A stretch of DNA of 33,716 bases from an uncultured Lachnoclostridium sp. (GCA_905212635.1 CAJMFH010000029.1:1-33716), one strand, 5' to 3'. Counted from the stretch's first letter, positions 16,701 to 26,135 are shown. Made by a program: numbers and translations. The notes: generated from the sequence alone by a model not told the origin.

Positions 16701-17441
16701 CCGGCACATATAACGGCATCTCCAATACCGACAACAACCGCAGCACCAATACCGACCGCCGCAGCAACGATTCCGATGTGGGATAAAACAGCCACGCCGG
16801 ATACAACAAAGGAATCGGAAGGCACCATCGTTCCAACGGTATCTTTGATACCGGAAAAGCAGGATGCTTCATTGGCATTGACGGGGAAAGTAAAAGCTGC
16901 AAAGCATAAGGTAACATTGAAATGGCAGGAGATAGACGGAGCAGAGGGATATTTGATCTATGCTGCCAAATGCAATCAGAACGAAAAGAAAACAAAATTT
17001 AAAAAAATAAAGGAAATTTCTTCCGGATCACAAGTGCGGTTTGTGCATCGTAAGTGTGCCAAAAATACATGGTACAAATATCGTATAAAAGCCTACCGTG
17101 TTGTGAACGGAAAGAAAGTGGTCTTTGCAGAAGCGATGGAACTGCATATTCTGACAAAGGGAAGTAAGAAAATTACAAATCCGTCAGGTATTTCCGTATC
17201 GCAGAAAAATATAAACTTAAAAGCAGGAGAAAAAGGAAATATAAAAGCAAAAGTGCTCCTGCCAAAGGGAAAGAAAACAAAGTGGCACATCGAAAAAATA
17301 CGCTATATCGCATTAAATCCACTTATTGCGTCGGTTTCACGTTCCGGAGTGGTTCGTGCAAAACAGAAAGGAAACTGTGAGATTTATGTTGTCACACAGA
17401 ATGGAATTAAGAAAAAATTAACCATTACAGTAACAGAATGA
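13785..17441 (+). CDS. Large secreted multidomain surface protein (DUF6273-like, MBG/YDG, Fn3-like, Big2-like)
   Basis: A 1218-residue exported protein. Residues 1-~40 are a signal peptide (MKRKMGKG, hydrophobic core). Residues ~75-330 resemble DUF6273 (IKWCVVD, SMLLQSDAVLDN, MRYWLNS, FLDTAFSSEEQLGLL), a domain common in Lachnospiraceae surface proteins. Two repeats at ~700-790 and ~873-955 share the pattern YDG-x4-KGYVG-x-P and are YDG/MBG-type Ig-like modules; an MBG-like region lies between them. A Pro/Thr linker (~959-1005) is followed by an Fn3-like domain (~1033-1125) and a Big2-like C-terminus. No LPxTG motif or membrane anchor is seen, so retention may be non-covalent. The precise role is unknown; adhesion or scaffold is an inference. 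It is probably co-transcribed with the next gene, 13 bp downstream. Confidence 0.83.
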   Translation: MKRKMGKGLTILITMSMIVCGIPFPQGQTNEGKRADVVKAETKTAEIRTVNANLGAGKKYQIAGIHDAEHIADEDVKNPYVEWSNGRGSYVYYGNYYQSDRSGKKKDPIKWCVVDASTTEYGDYSMLLQSDAVLDNVVYINDYAKKLNYSVTESDGSSVFGTTYLKREKGQDTDHLANDYQYSDMRYWLNSMKNPDGTDAWEGESTEGGFLDTAFSSEEQLGLLDSKKDALIHTRRNYDTYPGTVTYDHTRLQGDKIFIFSIEEYMKALFGEDWGSKTSAVMAANKTATAYGCEKQCWNQNQVKDTGKYYAFFWVRTRRICNSDRIGYYCIKYGGCYEGFKDYGAMNTLKTGTGTVPACNLKLSSVAFTSASNQKKADSFIQTESAENNQNWNVTMNGGSGFSASLKAGQKTLGLHAGDTIYVNVKSLGKNINKDIAYNQLSAMLLDKNGTVAAYGKVADIVDGTIQKDGTALTDIPVTFPGSEELKKGGHFTLKLFAEEVNSTATQNLVDFASNSVSVSVNFIPTQGIIVSNPYDSHIVYEASEQNGAEVQYLPADAELKDIVYQAEEGYYFPEDYIQKLEGLSNGTVNGITVSRDSYTKLTISGKPTQGTVIALAPATQKAEQERPQNVAGGIKKITGTTEAMEYRLVTEETTQGAWLSCTQGITEVPAAGTYEIRKKETDTLQAGKIIQLIVRERVEFRIEPETGLVYDGTEKKGYVGTPEVMSGNYTSGEYKVTYTNAAGEQFDSAPMEAGKYTVTIAVPDDNKYYLGSSHAEFSIDKATITVKADKKRMTVGASIPKLSYSILGDFENMVNTDALQLQLSKEIDTRQPGTYSNAIHISGAVLKKGWEKNYNPVIYEQGTLVVVDKEKVELTLTSEKDIFYDGLPHKGYVGEPKVSAGGYAGNRYTITYRKADGSLLSGMPSEVGEYEVTAAVPSENPHYQGKVTIAFSIQKMPVTPSPTPTATPEATPAHITASPIPTTTAAPIPTAAATIPMWDKTATPDTTKESEGTIVPTVSLIPEKQDASLALTGKVKAAKHKVTLKWQEIDGAEGYLIYAAKCNQNEKKTKFKKIKEISSGSQVRFVHRKCAKNTWYKYRIKAYRVVNGKKVVFAEAMELHILTKGSKKITNPSGISVSQKNINLKAGEKGNIKAKVLLPKGKKTKWHIEKIRYIALNPLIASVSRSGVVRAKQKGNCEIYVVTQNGIKKKLTITVTE

Positions 17442-17454
17442 AAGGATAGATGAT

Positions 17455-20400
17455 ATGAAAAAAGTTTTGGGTTTATTAGGGGTTGCGGCACTGACGTTAG
17501 CGTTTGTGTGGAATATTGGAAATTATGGGGAACAGACAAAAGCCGGTCAGCAGGAAGCGGTCATGTCCGGAGACCATTTATATGCGAATGGGCAGGCATT
17601 GTTGTTTACCGAAGGAACGCAAAGCGGTATGACAACGGTGTATTCCGATGAAAATTCGGATGGTATTCTGGATGCACAGGATGTAAAACTTTGGGAAAAT
17701 GTAGATCTTCGCCAGATCTCTGTTTATGGTGATGGCGAAGAAGCGGTATATTCGTCTGTTAAGATGACAATTTTAGGTGGAACATTTAAAAATTTATATG
17801 GATGCGGGGAAACCGGCACTGCCACAAAAATCCTTGGAAATGTGGACATAACGATGACAGCAGGAAGTGTTTCCGGTGATTTTTACGGTTTAACCGGAGA
17901 AAATCAAGTAGAAGGAAATCTTGAAATCTCGATATCCGGTGGAACATTTTCTGGAAATTCCAGTCTGGCAGACGGCAGACAGGATGATGCAAAAACAACG
18001 GTAAGTGGTGGTGTAAAGGCAGATATTCGAGGTGGAAACTGGGGTGGAAATATTACACTGATTGGTGTAGCTGATATCGGTCAGGGGAATCTGACATTAA
18101 AGAACCTTGTATTTTTGCCGGACAGTAAAATAAAGATTGTAAAAAAACTGACTTCAAAGCCAACGCAGACAGCAAATGGAAAGATTACCATTGACATGGA
18201 ACAATGTGACCTGACAAAAGCATCTCTGGATCTTAGTGAAACAGATCGCCTTTCCCTGAAAAAACAGTTTTCTTTATTTGTCGATGAAGCTACAGTAAAT
18301 TCCGCGTCTTTTAGCCAGTTATCGGTATTGCGGAACTGGGCGGGCCGGCTGCGTGTTCAAAATGGTGGTGGCGTTTTTATGAATTGCGGCGGGATCGCTT
18401 ATGCTTACGGAAATTATACACTGGAACGCGATGTGGAAGTGACAAAATATATTTCCATAGGAGAGACTACTTCCTTTACGATTCCGTATGGAATCCATTT
18501 TAATATCAACAATCCTTCCTTAGGAGGAACCATTGCGAAAGATGTGGTCTTTTATAATCAGGGAACGATTTCCATCTCGGATGACGCTGGTTTTGCCGGA
18601 ATTACCTTTAATGGAATTATCGCGAACGAAGGAAAAATATCCGGTTCGAAAAAGCTTCCTGCAAACTTGGTATATTATCCGCTGGGGATAGATGTTTCCA
18701 ATGATGTGAAAATCGAGATTTCCGGAGAACGTTTTCTCTCTACACAGGATGAGACGAAAAAGACAATATACTATGCAAATCCGGGAGCAGATCTGCAATT
18801 GTCCTTTACGGAATCACAATACGAAGTAAGCGCAGTAAAATATGAAGAAAAAGAACTGGCAAATATCGCAATAGAACGATATAATTATCAGTATAATTTC
18901 CAAATACCGGAAGAAACCAGACAAGAGACAGTCCTTTACATTGTGCTGGGAAAAAAGATCAATGAGTTGCAGCTTGTGCCGGTCACATCTTCCGTGGAAA
19001 AAAATACCACTTCACAGCAGGAAGAATTTCTTGTTTTTGATATGAGTACGATTCAGATTGCAAACGATACGGAAGAAGCCGGAGAAGTAACCTATGCATT
19101 TAAAAATGCGGAACGGCTTAACCGCTGGGGATATTTTTTCGATGAAACGAACAAAAGCCGGATTATGGCAGACAAGGACTGCAATCCATTGGTAGATTAC
19201 GATATGGAAATTATTGTAACAGGTAAAAGTGGAAAACAGGCAGAATTCAATCTTCATGTAAGTATCGCAAACCAATATGGTTTGAAAAACGATTCCAAAG
19301 TTACTTTGAAGGAAAATGAACTGGTATATGGAGATACACTGGAAAAACTGGAATTCAACCAGTCGTCGATCTGCTTTTTGAAAAATGACAATACCCAGCA
19401 GACAGTGTCGGGTACAATCAGCTGGCGTGAGCCGGACTCGGTATTTCATGTGGGAACCCATGAAGCGGTATGGGTCTTTACTCCAGATGACAGCGAATAT
19501 ATGCCGACATATGGAACACTGAAATTCAAGGTAAATCCGGTACAAAAAGAAAATCCACCAGCGATACAGGCAATATACGGACAGACGTTAGAGAAGTTGA
19601 GCCTTCCGCAGGGATATTATTTTAAAAATACCGGGGCGACACCGGTAGGAGATGCCGGAACACGCATTTTCCCGGTATATTATCGAAGTGATAATGCTGA
19701 TTACGCAGATACCAATGATCTGACTGTTCAAATACAGGTGGCACCGCTTGAGATTACAAAAGAAAATACAAAAATATCCGGTTTGGAAAATCAGACATAT
19801 GAGGGGAAACCGGTTGAACCGCAGATGGTGGTCACAGTAAACGGAAGGACATTAAATTCCGCAGATTATACGACACATTATGAAAGTAATAATGCACCGG
19901 GCAATGCGGCTGTTACACTTAACGGAATAGGAAATTATACCGGAAGTATAACCTATGGTTTCCAGATCATGCCGGAAATCCCGAAGGTTTCCCAGACACC
20001 GGTTTCTACACCAGAGAGTAATTCTTCTCAACCTTCGTCACCGAAAACAGAGACGACAGGTTTGGGAGGAAAAGAAAACAGCTCTTCAAATATTTCCATA
20101 AAAAAGAGACACAAAGGGGAACAGTTCGAAACTGCTTCCGGGGCAGTATACCGCGTTACAAAAACCGGAAAAAATGCTGCGGTAGAACTCATGAGAGCGA
20201 AAATAAATAAAAATGGAAAACTGGTTATTCCGGCATATGTCATTCAGGATGGCGTAAAATATAAAGTGACTTCGATCGCTGCAAAAGTATGTTATAAAAA
20301 TACAAAGATAAAACAGGCTAAAATAGGAAAATACGTGAAAAAGATTGGAAAGAAAGCATTTTTCAAATGCTCGAATCTGAAGAAGATTGTTATAAAGAAC

Positions 20401-20478
20401 AAGAAATTGAAAAACAAAAACATTGGAAAACAGGCTTTTAAAGGAATTGCAAAAAAAGCCCGAATCATTTGGAAATAA
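17455..20478 (+). CDS. Large secreted surface protein with EF-hand loop, Ig-like repeats and BspA-like LRR tail
   Basis: A 1007-residue exported protein with a signal peptide (residues 1-~30, MKKVLGLLGV). Residues 65-76 form a single dockerin-type calcium loop: Asp65, Asn67, Asp69, Gly70, Asp73 and Asp76. The Gly/Thr-rich repeats from ~105 to 215 (MTILGGTFKNLYG, ISISGGTFSGNS, VKADIRGGNWGG) suggest a right-handed beta-helix. Ig/MBG-like modules follow at ~620-845, including TYEGKPVEPQMVVTVNG. After a Ser/Thr/Pro linker, the last ~85 residues are LRR_5/BspA-like (ITSIAAKVCYKN, KKIGKKAFFKCSNLKKIVIK). BspA-type repeats are linked to binding of host or microbial surfaces. Its function is not determinable. 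It is co-transcribed with the preceding surface protein. Confidence 0.83.
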   Translation: MKKVLGLLGVAALTLAFVWNIGNYGEQTKAGQQEAVMSGDHLYANGQALLFTEGTQSGMTTVYSDENSDGILDAQDVKLWENVDLRQISVYGDGEEAVYSSVKMTILGGTFKNLYGCGETGTATKILGNVDITMTAGSVSGDFYGLTGENQVEGNLEISISGGTFSGNSSLADGRQDDAKTTVSGGVKADIRGGNWGGNITLIGVADIGQGNLTLKNLVFLPDSKIKIVKKLTSKPTQTANGKITIDMEQCDLTKASLDLSETDRLSLKKQFSLFVDEATVNSASFSQLSVLRNWAGRLRVQNGGGVFMNCGGIAYAYGNYTLERDVEVTKYISIGETTSFTIPYGIHFNINNPSLGGTIAKDVVFYNQGTISISDDAGFAGITFNGIIANEGKISGSKKLPANLVYYPLGIDVSNDVKIEISGERFLSTQDETKKTIYYANPGADLQLSFTESQYEVSAVKYEEKELANIAIERYNYQYNFQIPEETRQETVLYIVLGKKINELQLVPVTSSVEKNTTSQQEEFLVFDMSTIQIANDTEEAGEVTYAFKNAERLNRWGYFFDETNKSRIMADKDCNPLVDYDMEIIVTGKSGKQAEFNLHVSIANQYGLKNDSKVTLKENELVYGDTLEKLEFNQSSICFLKNDNTQQTVSGTISWREPDSVFHVGTHEAVWVFTPDDSEYMPTYGTLKFKVNPVQKENPPAIQAIYGQTLEKLSLPQGYYFKNTGATPVGDAGTRIFPVYYRSDNADYADTNDLTVQIQVAPLEITKENTKISGLENQTYEGKPVEPQMVVTVNGRTLNSADYTTHYESNNAPGNAAVTLNGIGNYTGSITYGFQIMPEIPKVSQTPVSTPESNSSQPSSPKTETTGLGGKENSSSNISIKKRHKGEQFETASGAVYRVTKTGKNAAVELMRAKINKNGKLVIPAYVIQDGVKYKVTSIAAKVCYKNTKIKQAKIGKYVKKIGKKAFFKCSNLKKIVIKNKKLKNKNIGKQAFKGIAKKARIIWK

Positions 20479-20514
20479 AAAGCGTAGATTGCCGGTATTT
20501 TCCGTATCTCTTTG

Positions 20515-20543
20515 TTGACAGATACCGTTATAAAATGTATGAT
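20515..20543 (+). promoter_or_regulatory. Promoter of the beta-galactosidase gene
   Basis: TTGACA (20515-20520), 17-bp spacer, TATGAT (20538-20543). It lies about 35 bp upstream of ATG 20575 and rules out the longer frame that opens at 20512. Confidence 0.8.
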
Positions 20544-20574
20544 AGAGTCAGAACAAAGAGAGGGGGATGCAGCA

Positions 20575-23500
20575 ATGATTGTACCACGTTATTATGAAAA
20601 TCTTACGGTGCTGCATGATAATACCATGCCGGCAAGAGCGTATTATATTCCGGCATCGGTCAGAATGGAGGACCTGGTAGAACACAGGGAGCATTCTGAC
20701 CGTTTTCAATTATTAAACGGACAATGGAATTTTAAGTATTATGAAAGTATTTACGATGTGATCGAACCATTTTATGAGAAAGGTCATGATCTTTCCGGAT
20801 TTGATTCCATTTCTGTTCCGAGTGTGTGGCAAATGGAAGGATATGATACACATCAGTATACCAATATCCGTTATCCATTTCCGTTTGATCCCCCATATGT
20901 TCCGCAGAATATTCCATGTGGCACGTATGTCCATCAATTTAATTACCAAAAAGTGGAAAATGCACCAAAAGCCTTTCTAACCTTTGAAGGCGTTGACAGT
21001 TGTTTTTATGTCTGGCTGAATGGTGTTTATGTGGGCTACAGTCAGGTCTCGCATGCCACCAGCGAATTTGATGTCACGTCTTTGCTGCAAGAGGGAGAAA
21101 ATACACTGGCAGTTTTGGTGGCGAAATGGTGCGACGGATCGTATCTGGAAGACCAGGATAAGTTCCGTATGAGTGGAATCTTTCGCGATGTTTATCTGTT
21201 AAAACGCCCGGAGAAGGCAATAAAAGATTATTTCATAAGAACAAAAATAAAGGCAGACGATGCGATAATGCAGATGGATCTGTCTTTTTATGCTCCCATA
21301 ACCACAAAAATAAAGGTGGAGAACAGAGAAGGACAACGTGTGGCAGATGCCGTGATATCTGAAGATGGGCAAGTAGAATTAGAAGTGAAAAATCCCGTTT
21401 TATGGAATACGGAAAATCCATATTTGTATACTGTGATTTTAGAAACACCTGATGAAGTGATCGTTGACCGAATCGGTTTTCGCACGATTGAAATCAAGGA
21501 TAAAGTTTTATATTTTAATGGACAGAAAATCAAATTTCGTGGGGTAAACCGTCATGATTCCGATCCGGAAACCGGAGCGGTAATAAGTATAGATCAAATG
21601 AAAAAAGATCTTATGCTGATGAAACAACATAATTTTAATGCAATCCGTTCCAGTCATTATCCCAATGCCCCATATTTTTACCAGTTATGTGACCAATATG
21701 GGTTTATGGTTATTGATGAGGCGGATCTGGAAGCGCATGGACCATTTATGATCTATCGAAAAGAAGATACCGAAGAAAACCGGTTTCAACGCTGGAACGA
21801 AAAGATTGCCGACGATCCTTCCTGGGAGGGGGCAATTACAGACCGTGTGCAGTTGATGGTGCAGCGAGAGAAAAACCGCACCAGTATTGTGATGTGGTCC
21901 ATGGGAAATGAAAGCGCATATGGGTGTAATTTTGAAAAAGCCCTGTCATGGACAAAAAAGTTTGATCCCAGTCGTATTACCCAATACGAAAGTGCGAGAT
22001 ACCGTAATTATGACCGCACGTATCATTTTGAAAATCTGGATCTATACAGCCGTATGTATCCGGCACTGGAAGAGATTGCGGAATATCTGGAAAAAGATGG
22101 AAGCAAGCCATTTTTGCTGGTAGAATACTGCCATAGTATGGGAAATGGGCCGGGTGATTTTGAAGAGTATTTTCAGATGATTCAAAAGGACGACCGGATG
22201 TGTGGCGGCTTTGTCTGGGAATGGTGTGATCATGCCATCGCGCATGGCAAAGCGGCAAATGGAAAGACCATGTATTATTATGGCGGTGATCATGACGAAT
22301 CGATTCACGATGCCAACTTTTGTATCGACGGACTGGTTTATCCGGATCGCAGACTACACACCGGTATTATGGAGTATAAAAATGTATACCGCCCGGTGCG
22401 GATTGTTTCGTACGAGGAGAGAACCGGAAAACTTGTACTTCACAATTATATGGATTTTGATGACATTAAAGATTTTCTGGAAATCCGCTATGAATTGACG
22501 CAGGATGGGACGATGGTAGAAGAGGGTAGCCTTACGGATGTTTCGGCAACACCACATCAGGACACTGTGACAGAACTTCCATTGCAGATTCCGGAGACGG
22601 GACGTGTTTACCTAAAATTGAAATATTATCTGAAGAAAAAAGTGCCTCTTTTGCAGCCGGGGCATGAACTTGGTTTTGAAGAATGGAAACTCCAGAATAA
22701 AGATGACAGAAACCAAATCGCAGTGCAATATTTGAAAGGCAGCGAAATGTCTGCTGCAAACCAAATACGTGTGACGGAAAACAATGTTTCCTTTATCTTT
22801 ACCTCCGATAAATTTACGTACGTTTTGGACAAACGCACCGGTTTATTTACGGAACTTGAGACCGCTGGAAAAAAACGCATAAATCGTCCGATGGAATTAA
22901 ATATCTGGCGTGCACCGACAGACAATGATATGTTTCTCAAAGAAGAATGGAAAAAGGCGCATTACGATGAAGCATATACGAGAGCTTATCAGGTAGAATT
23001 TGTTCCGGGCAGCGAAAAGATTCAGATTCGGGAACATTTGGCTGTCGTCGCAGATACGGTACAAAAGATTTTAGATATAAAACTGACATGGGAAATTGAC
23101 TGCTTTGGAAGAATAAAAACTTCTATTTCTGCTGCAAAAGATCCGGAATTTCCTGTGCTGCCACGTTTTGGACTTCGTTTATTTTTAGATAAAACATGGG
23201 ATGAAGTTACGTATTATGGAATGGGACCTCAGGAGAGTTACCGGGACAAACATCGTGCTTCCAGTCACGGAATGTATCATTCTAAAGTGGCAGATTTGCA
23301 TGAGGATTATATCCGTCCACAGGAAAATGGAAGTCATTATGACTGCGATTTTGTCACAGTGGGAAATTCTAAATCCGGAATCACTGTTGTATCGGAACAG
23401 CCATTTTTTTTCAATGCATCTGTGTATACGCAGGAAGAATTGGAACGCGCCAACCATAACTATGAATTGCAAGAATCTGACAGCACAGTGTTCTGTATCG

Positions 23501-23613
23501 ATTATGCGCAAAATGGCATCGGCTCCAATAGCTGCGGACCGGAAGTGCAGGAGAAGTACCAGCTTAACGAAATGAAATTTGAGTTTGACGTTGAGTTGAT
23601 ATTGCAATTATAA
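20575..23613 (+). CDS. lacZ: Beta-galactosidase, GH2 (LacZ type)
   Basis: A 1012-residue cytoplasmic enzyme, close to the length of E. coli LacZ. The GH2 sugar-binding, Ig-like and TIM-barrel domains are in order: FLTFEGVDSCFYVWLNG and FRMSGIFRDVYLLKRP, RGVNRHDSDPETG, MVIDEADLEAHGP, MGNESAYG with Glu446 as acid/base, and LLVEYCHSMGNGPGD with Glu517 as nucleophile. The C-terminal small-chain domain (YYGMGPQESYRDKHRAS, HYDCDF) is complete. It releases galactose from beta-galactosides brought into the cell. No transporter or regulator is adjacent. ATG 20575 follows a GAGGGGG ribosome site and a strong promoter. Confidence 0.95.
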   Translation: MIVPRYYENLTVLHDNTMPARAYYIPASVRMEDLVEHREHSDRFQLLNGQWNFKYYESIYDVIEPFYEKGHDLSGFDSISVPSVWQMEGYDTHQYTNIRYPFPFDPPYVPQNIPCGTYVHQFNYQKVENAPKAFLTFEGVDSCFYVWLNGVYVGYSQVSHATSEFDVTSLLQEGENTLAVLVAKWCDGSYLEDQDKFRMSGIFRDVYLLKRPEKAIKDYFIRTKIKADDAIMQMDLSFYAPITTKIKVENREGQRVADAVISEDGQVELEVKNPVLWNTENPYLYTVILETPDEVIVDRIGFRTIEIKDKVLYFNGQKIKFRGVNRHDSDPETGAVISIDQMKKDLMLMKQHNFNAIRSSHYPNAPYFYQLCDQYGFMVIDEADLEAHGPFMIYRKEDTEENRFQRWNEKIADDPSWEGAITDRVQLMVQREKNRTSIVMWSMGNESAYGCNFEKALSWTKKFDPSRITQYESARYRNYDRTYHFENLDLYSRMYPALEEIAEYLEKDGSKPFLLVEYCHSMGNGPGDFEEYFQMIQKDDRMCGGFVWEWCDHAIAHGKAANGKTMYYYGGDHDESIHDANFCIDGLVYPDRRLHTGIMEYKNVYRPVRIVSYEERTGKLVLHNYMDFDDIKDFLEIRYELTQDGTMVEEGSLTDVSATPHQDTVTELPLQIPETGRVYLKLKYYLKKKVPLLQPGHELGFEEWKLQNKDDRNQIAVQYLKGSEMSAANQIRVTENNVSFIFTSDKFTYVLDKRTGLFTELETAGKKRINRPMELNIWRAPTDNDMFLKEEWKKAHYDEAYTRAYQVEFVPGSEKIQIREHLAVVADTVQKILDIKLTWEIDCFGRIKTSISAAKDPEFPVLPRFGLRLFLDKTWDEVTYYGMGPQESYRDKHRASSHGMYHSKVADLHEDYIRPQENGSHYDCDFVTVGNSKSGITVVSEQPFFFNASVYTQEELERANHNYELQESDSTVFCIDYAQNGIGSNSCGPEVQEKYQLNEMKFEFDVELILQL

Positions 23614-23630
23614 TTCTTTTATGATACGAT
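23602..23630 (+). promoter_or_regulatory. Promoter of the GLUG-type protein gene
   Basis: TTGCAA (23602-23607), 17-bp spacer, TACGAT (23625-23630) preceded by TGA (extended -10). The -35 lies within the last codons of the beta-galactosidase. Confidence 0.55.
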
Positions 23631-23663
23631 TTAAGTATATCATTAAAACTAGGAGGAATGAGT

Positions 23664-25235
23664 ATGAGTAAAAGAGTAACAAGAGGGATACTGGCAATTG
23701 TTTTTATGGCGTCCTGCCTCATTATGGCACAGCCACAGAAAGCACAGGCAGCACAGGAGATACCGATCAGTTCTGCGGACGATCTCCAGCAGATGGAGAA
23801 TAATCCGTCCGGCAGTTATTATCTGACAAAGGATATTACGGTTCCTGCGAACACGGTTTTGTTTAAAACGTATGAAGTACAGTTTACGGGAACATTAGAC
23901 GGAAAAGGACATGCAATTAACGGCTATACATATTCTGACGATAAATGGGCAGATTCGGCAAGTCTTTTTTCCTATGCGACAAATGCAACTTTTAAAAACT
24001 TAAAGATGACCAATGTAAATATCTCGCTAAGAGGAGGCGGAAACGCATGTGCACTTGTATCATCACCGACGAAATGTACGTTTGAAAATATTTCAACGAG
24101 CGGAAAAATAACGGTTGGCGGTACAGCAAGCAATGCGGCAGGAATTGCAGTAACACCAAGTGAAAAATGTACGTTTATTAAATGTGTAAACAACGCAGAT
24201 ATTACGGTTAATGCGTATGACATTACAAAGAGCGAAGAGCAGGACAACATAGACTCAGCAAGCGGCGTTGCATGTGGAATTGCCGGTTTTGCAAGTGACG
24301 GTACGGCAAAACAATGTTCGAATTCAGGAAAGATTACGATAAATGGTGATCTTCGCTGGGGAAGTGATGGGATTACGGCAGTTGGTCTGTTTAATGGAAT
24401 TAAAAGTATTACCGCAAGTAAAAATACCGGAACAGTTACGGCAAAGAACGTAAGTGGCGCCGGTTATGGGAACGGAACCGTATTGGCATGTGGTGTGGCA
24501 GGTGAGATTAATAAGATATCATCTTGTTATAATACCGCATCAATTACAGCATCATACATTTATTTTTAGGTTTCTGTTGTTGCCGTCGGAATTACAAAGA
24601 GTGCAAGCGGTAAAAATACGAATGTTCTTAGATGTTACAATAAAGGTGCTGTTCAGATATCAGGTGTTGCCGGATCAAAAGCAAAATCACGTATCATATC
24701 CGGTGCAGGCGGTGTCGGCGGCTTAGACATATATTCAGTGACAGAAAGTTATAATACCGGAAAGGTTACGGCAAATGTAAGCAGTGGTGACGTAATGGCA
24801 GGCGGTGTTGTAGCATCTGTCGTTAATGTACGCAACTGTTATAATACCGGAAAGATTTCCGCATCTTCAAGTGCACGCGGTTATATAGGTGGTATAGCAG
24901 GAGAGCAGTCTTCTCCTGCAAAAGGGAAGAGTTCAGACGCAGCGGCATGTAACTATAATACCGCAACAGTAAAAGCAGGAAGCAAGATTTCAAAAGGCAG
25001 CATTCTGGGACGTTACGAAATCGTTGGAATCTATGCAAAAGCGGCTGTTTATGATAACTACTACAAGTCCGGTAAACCATACGGCAGTATGAATATCACA
25101 TGGAAACCGTTCTTTGCACAGGCAGTTAAAACGTCTTCCATGAAGCCAAACAAGTGTAAGAAGTTGTCCTCAAAATACTGGGTATACTCTTCAAAACATA
25201 AGAGAATGGTCTTAAAGAAAAATAAAGAGAAATAG
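23664..25235 (+). pseudogene. Secreted GLUG-motif surface protein interrupted by one in-frame amber codon
   Basis: A single 523-codon frame runs from ATG 23664 (AGGAGG at 23651-23656; the ATG at 23658 is too close) to the stop ending at 25235. It is broken only by TAG at 24567-24569 (codon 302). The codons after the TAG continue at once in the same frame with the same repeat style. Residues 1-~30 are a signal peptide ending near AQAAQE. The body has GLUG-like repeats on both sides of the stop: SCYNTASITA before it, and RCYNKGAVQI, ESYNTGKVTA, NCYNTGKISA and GGIAGE after it. Such repeats are typical of secreted adhesin-like proteins. One C-to-T change from CAG (Gln) would explain the TAG. As read, a 301-residue product plus an untranslated tail is expected. 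Confidence 0.85.
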
Positions 25236-25261
25236 AAACCATTAAATAGTGATTTTGATAG

Positions 25262-25296
25262 CAGCCGTATACGATTTGTAGTATGCGGCTGTTTTA
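25262..25296 (+). terminator. Rho-independent terminator after the GLUG-type gene
   Basis: CAGCCGTATAC (25262-25272) pairs with GTATGCGGCTG (25281-25291) with one G-T pair, followed by TTTT. Confidence 0.87.
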
Positions 25297-25349
25297 AAAA
25301 GAAAATGTTGTTGAACGACGGAAGCGGTTTTAGCAAAGGAGATATTTAA

Positions 25350-26012
25350 ATGAGTAAAAAGGAAATTTTAAGATATTTTTTTGTAGACTACGAAAATGTA
25401 AATAAAGAGGGGTTAAATGGTATTGAAGAATTAAAAAAGAAAGATTGTGTTCGAATCTATTATAGTGATTCAGCAAAAGCAATTACATTTGACTTGCATC
25501 TGAAAATTAACGACTCAAAGGCACGTTTTAAATATTATAAAATTGAAATGCCTATTAAAAATGCCATAGATTGCCAAATTTTATTTGATTTAAAAGATTT
25601 AACAATGGAAAACAAAAGTGCACAATACTTTATTGTATCAAATGATACGGATTTTGATAAAGCGATAAAAGAATTTAAAGATCATGATATAAATATCAAA
25701 AAAATTAGTACAATACAAAAAATGGATGGACCGGATGAAAAGCAGAAAAGAACATCATATAAAAGACCCAAGAAAAAACAATCTGCACAATCAGAAAAAC
25801 AAAAAAGAGAAGCACAGATCCGTTCTTTTTGTGGACAGCATTTTAAAAAGAAAAAATATCTTGACCATAAAGAAGAACTTGTGCAGGCAATTTTGCAAGG
25901 AAAATCCAGAATGGAAATAAATAATAATTTAATGAAAATATTTCCGAATGAAACAGTAAGTGCCATTTTTAAAACCATTCAGCCTTTGATTAAAAATCTA
26001 CCGGGAAAATAG
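25350..26012 (+). CDS. NYN/PIN-like nuclease domain protein
   Basis: A 220-residue protein. The first ~115 residues have the acidic pattern of a PIN/NYN-fold RNase: Asp13 in FFVDYENVN, Asp74 in NAIDCQILFDL, and Asp99/Asp101/Asp103 in VSNDTDFD. A Lys/Arg-rich linker (~125-155) leads to a small helical C-terminal domain (SFCGQHFKKKKYLDHKEEL to the end), perhaps for RNA or protein binding. NYN-type proteins with DYENVN and SNDTDF cut RNA in the families that have been studied; the target here is unknown. AAAGGAG precedes the ATG. The gene is clearly more AT-rich than its neighbours on the left, suggesting acquisition. No partner gene that would mark it as a classical toxin is adjacent. Confidence 0.75.
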   Translation: MSKKEILRYFFVDYENVNKEGLNGIEELKKKDCVRIYYSDSAKAITFDLHLKINDSKARFKYYKIEMPIKNAIDCQILFDLKDLTMENKSAQYFIVSNDTDFDKAIKEFKDHDINIKKISTIQKMDGPDEKQKRTSYKRPKKKQSAQSEKQKREAQIRSFCGQHFKKKKYLDHKEELVQAILQGKSRMEINNNLMKIFPNETVSAIFKTIQPLIKNLPGK

Positions 26013-26052
26013 AAAAGGGGATTACGTTGATAAAAACATTTTGAAAAGTGTA

Positions 26053-26081
26053 TTGTTTACAATTCATATAAATGATATAAT
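26053..26081 (+). promoter_or_regulatory. Promoter of the GH8 gene
   Basis: TTGTTT (26053-26058), 17-bp spacer, TATAAT (26076-26081) with TGA just before it (extended -10). Confidence 0.68.
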
Positions 26082-26135
26082 TATATTTATAAGGATAAAA
26101 TATGCGTTTTTGAGGCATGACAGGAGGTTTTGGTT

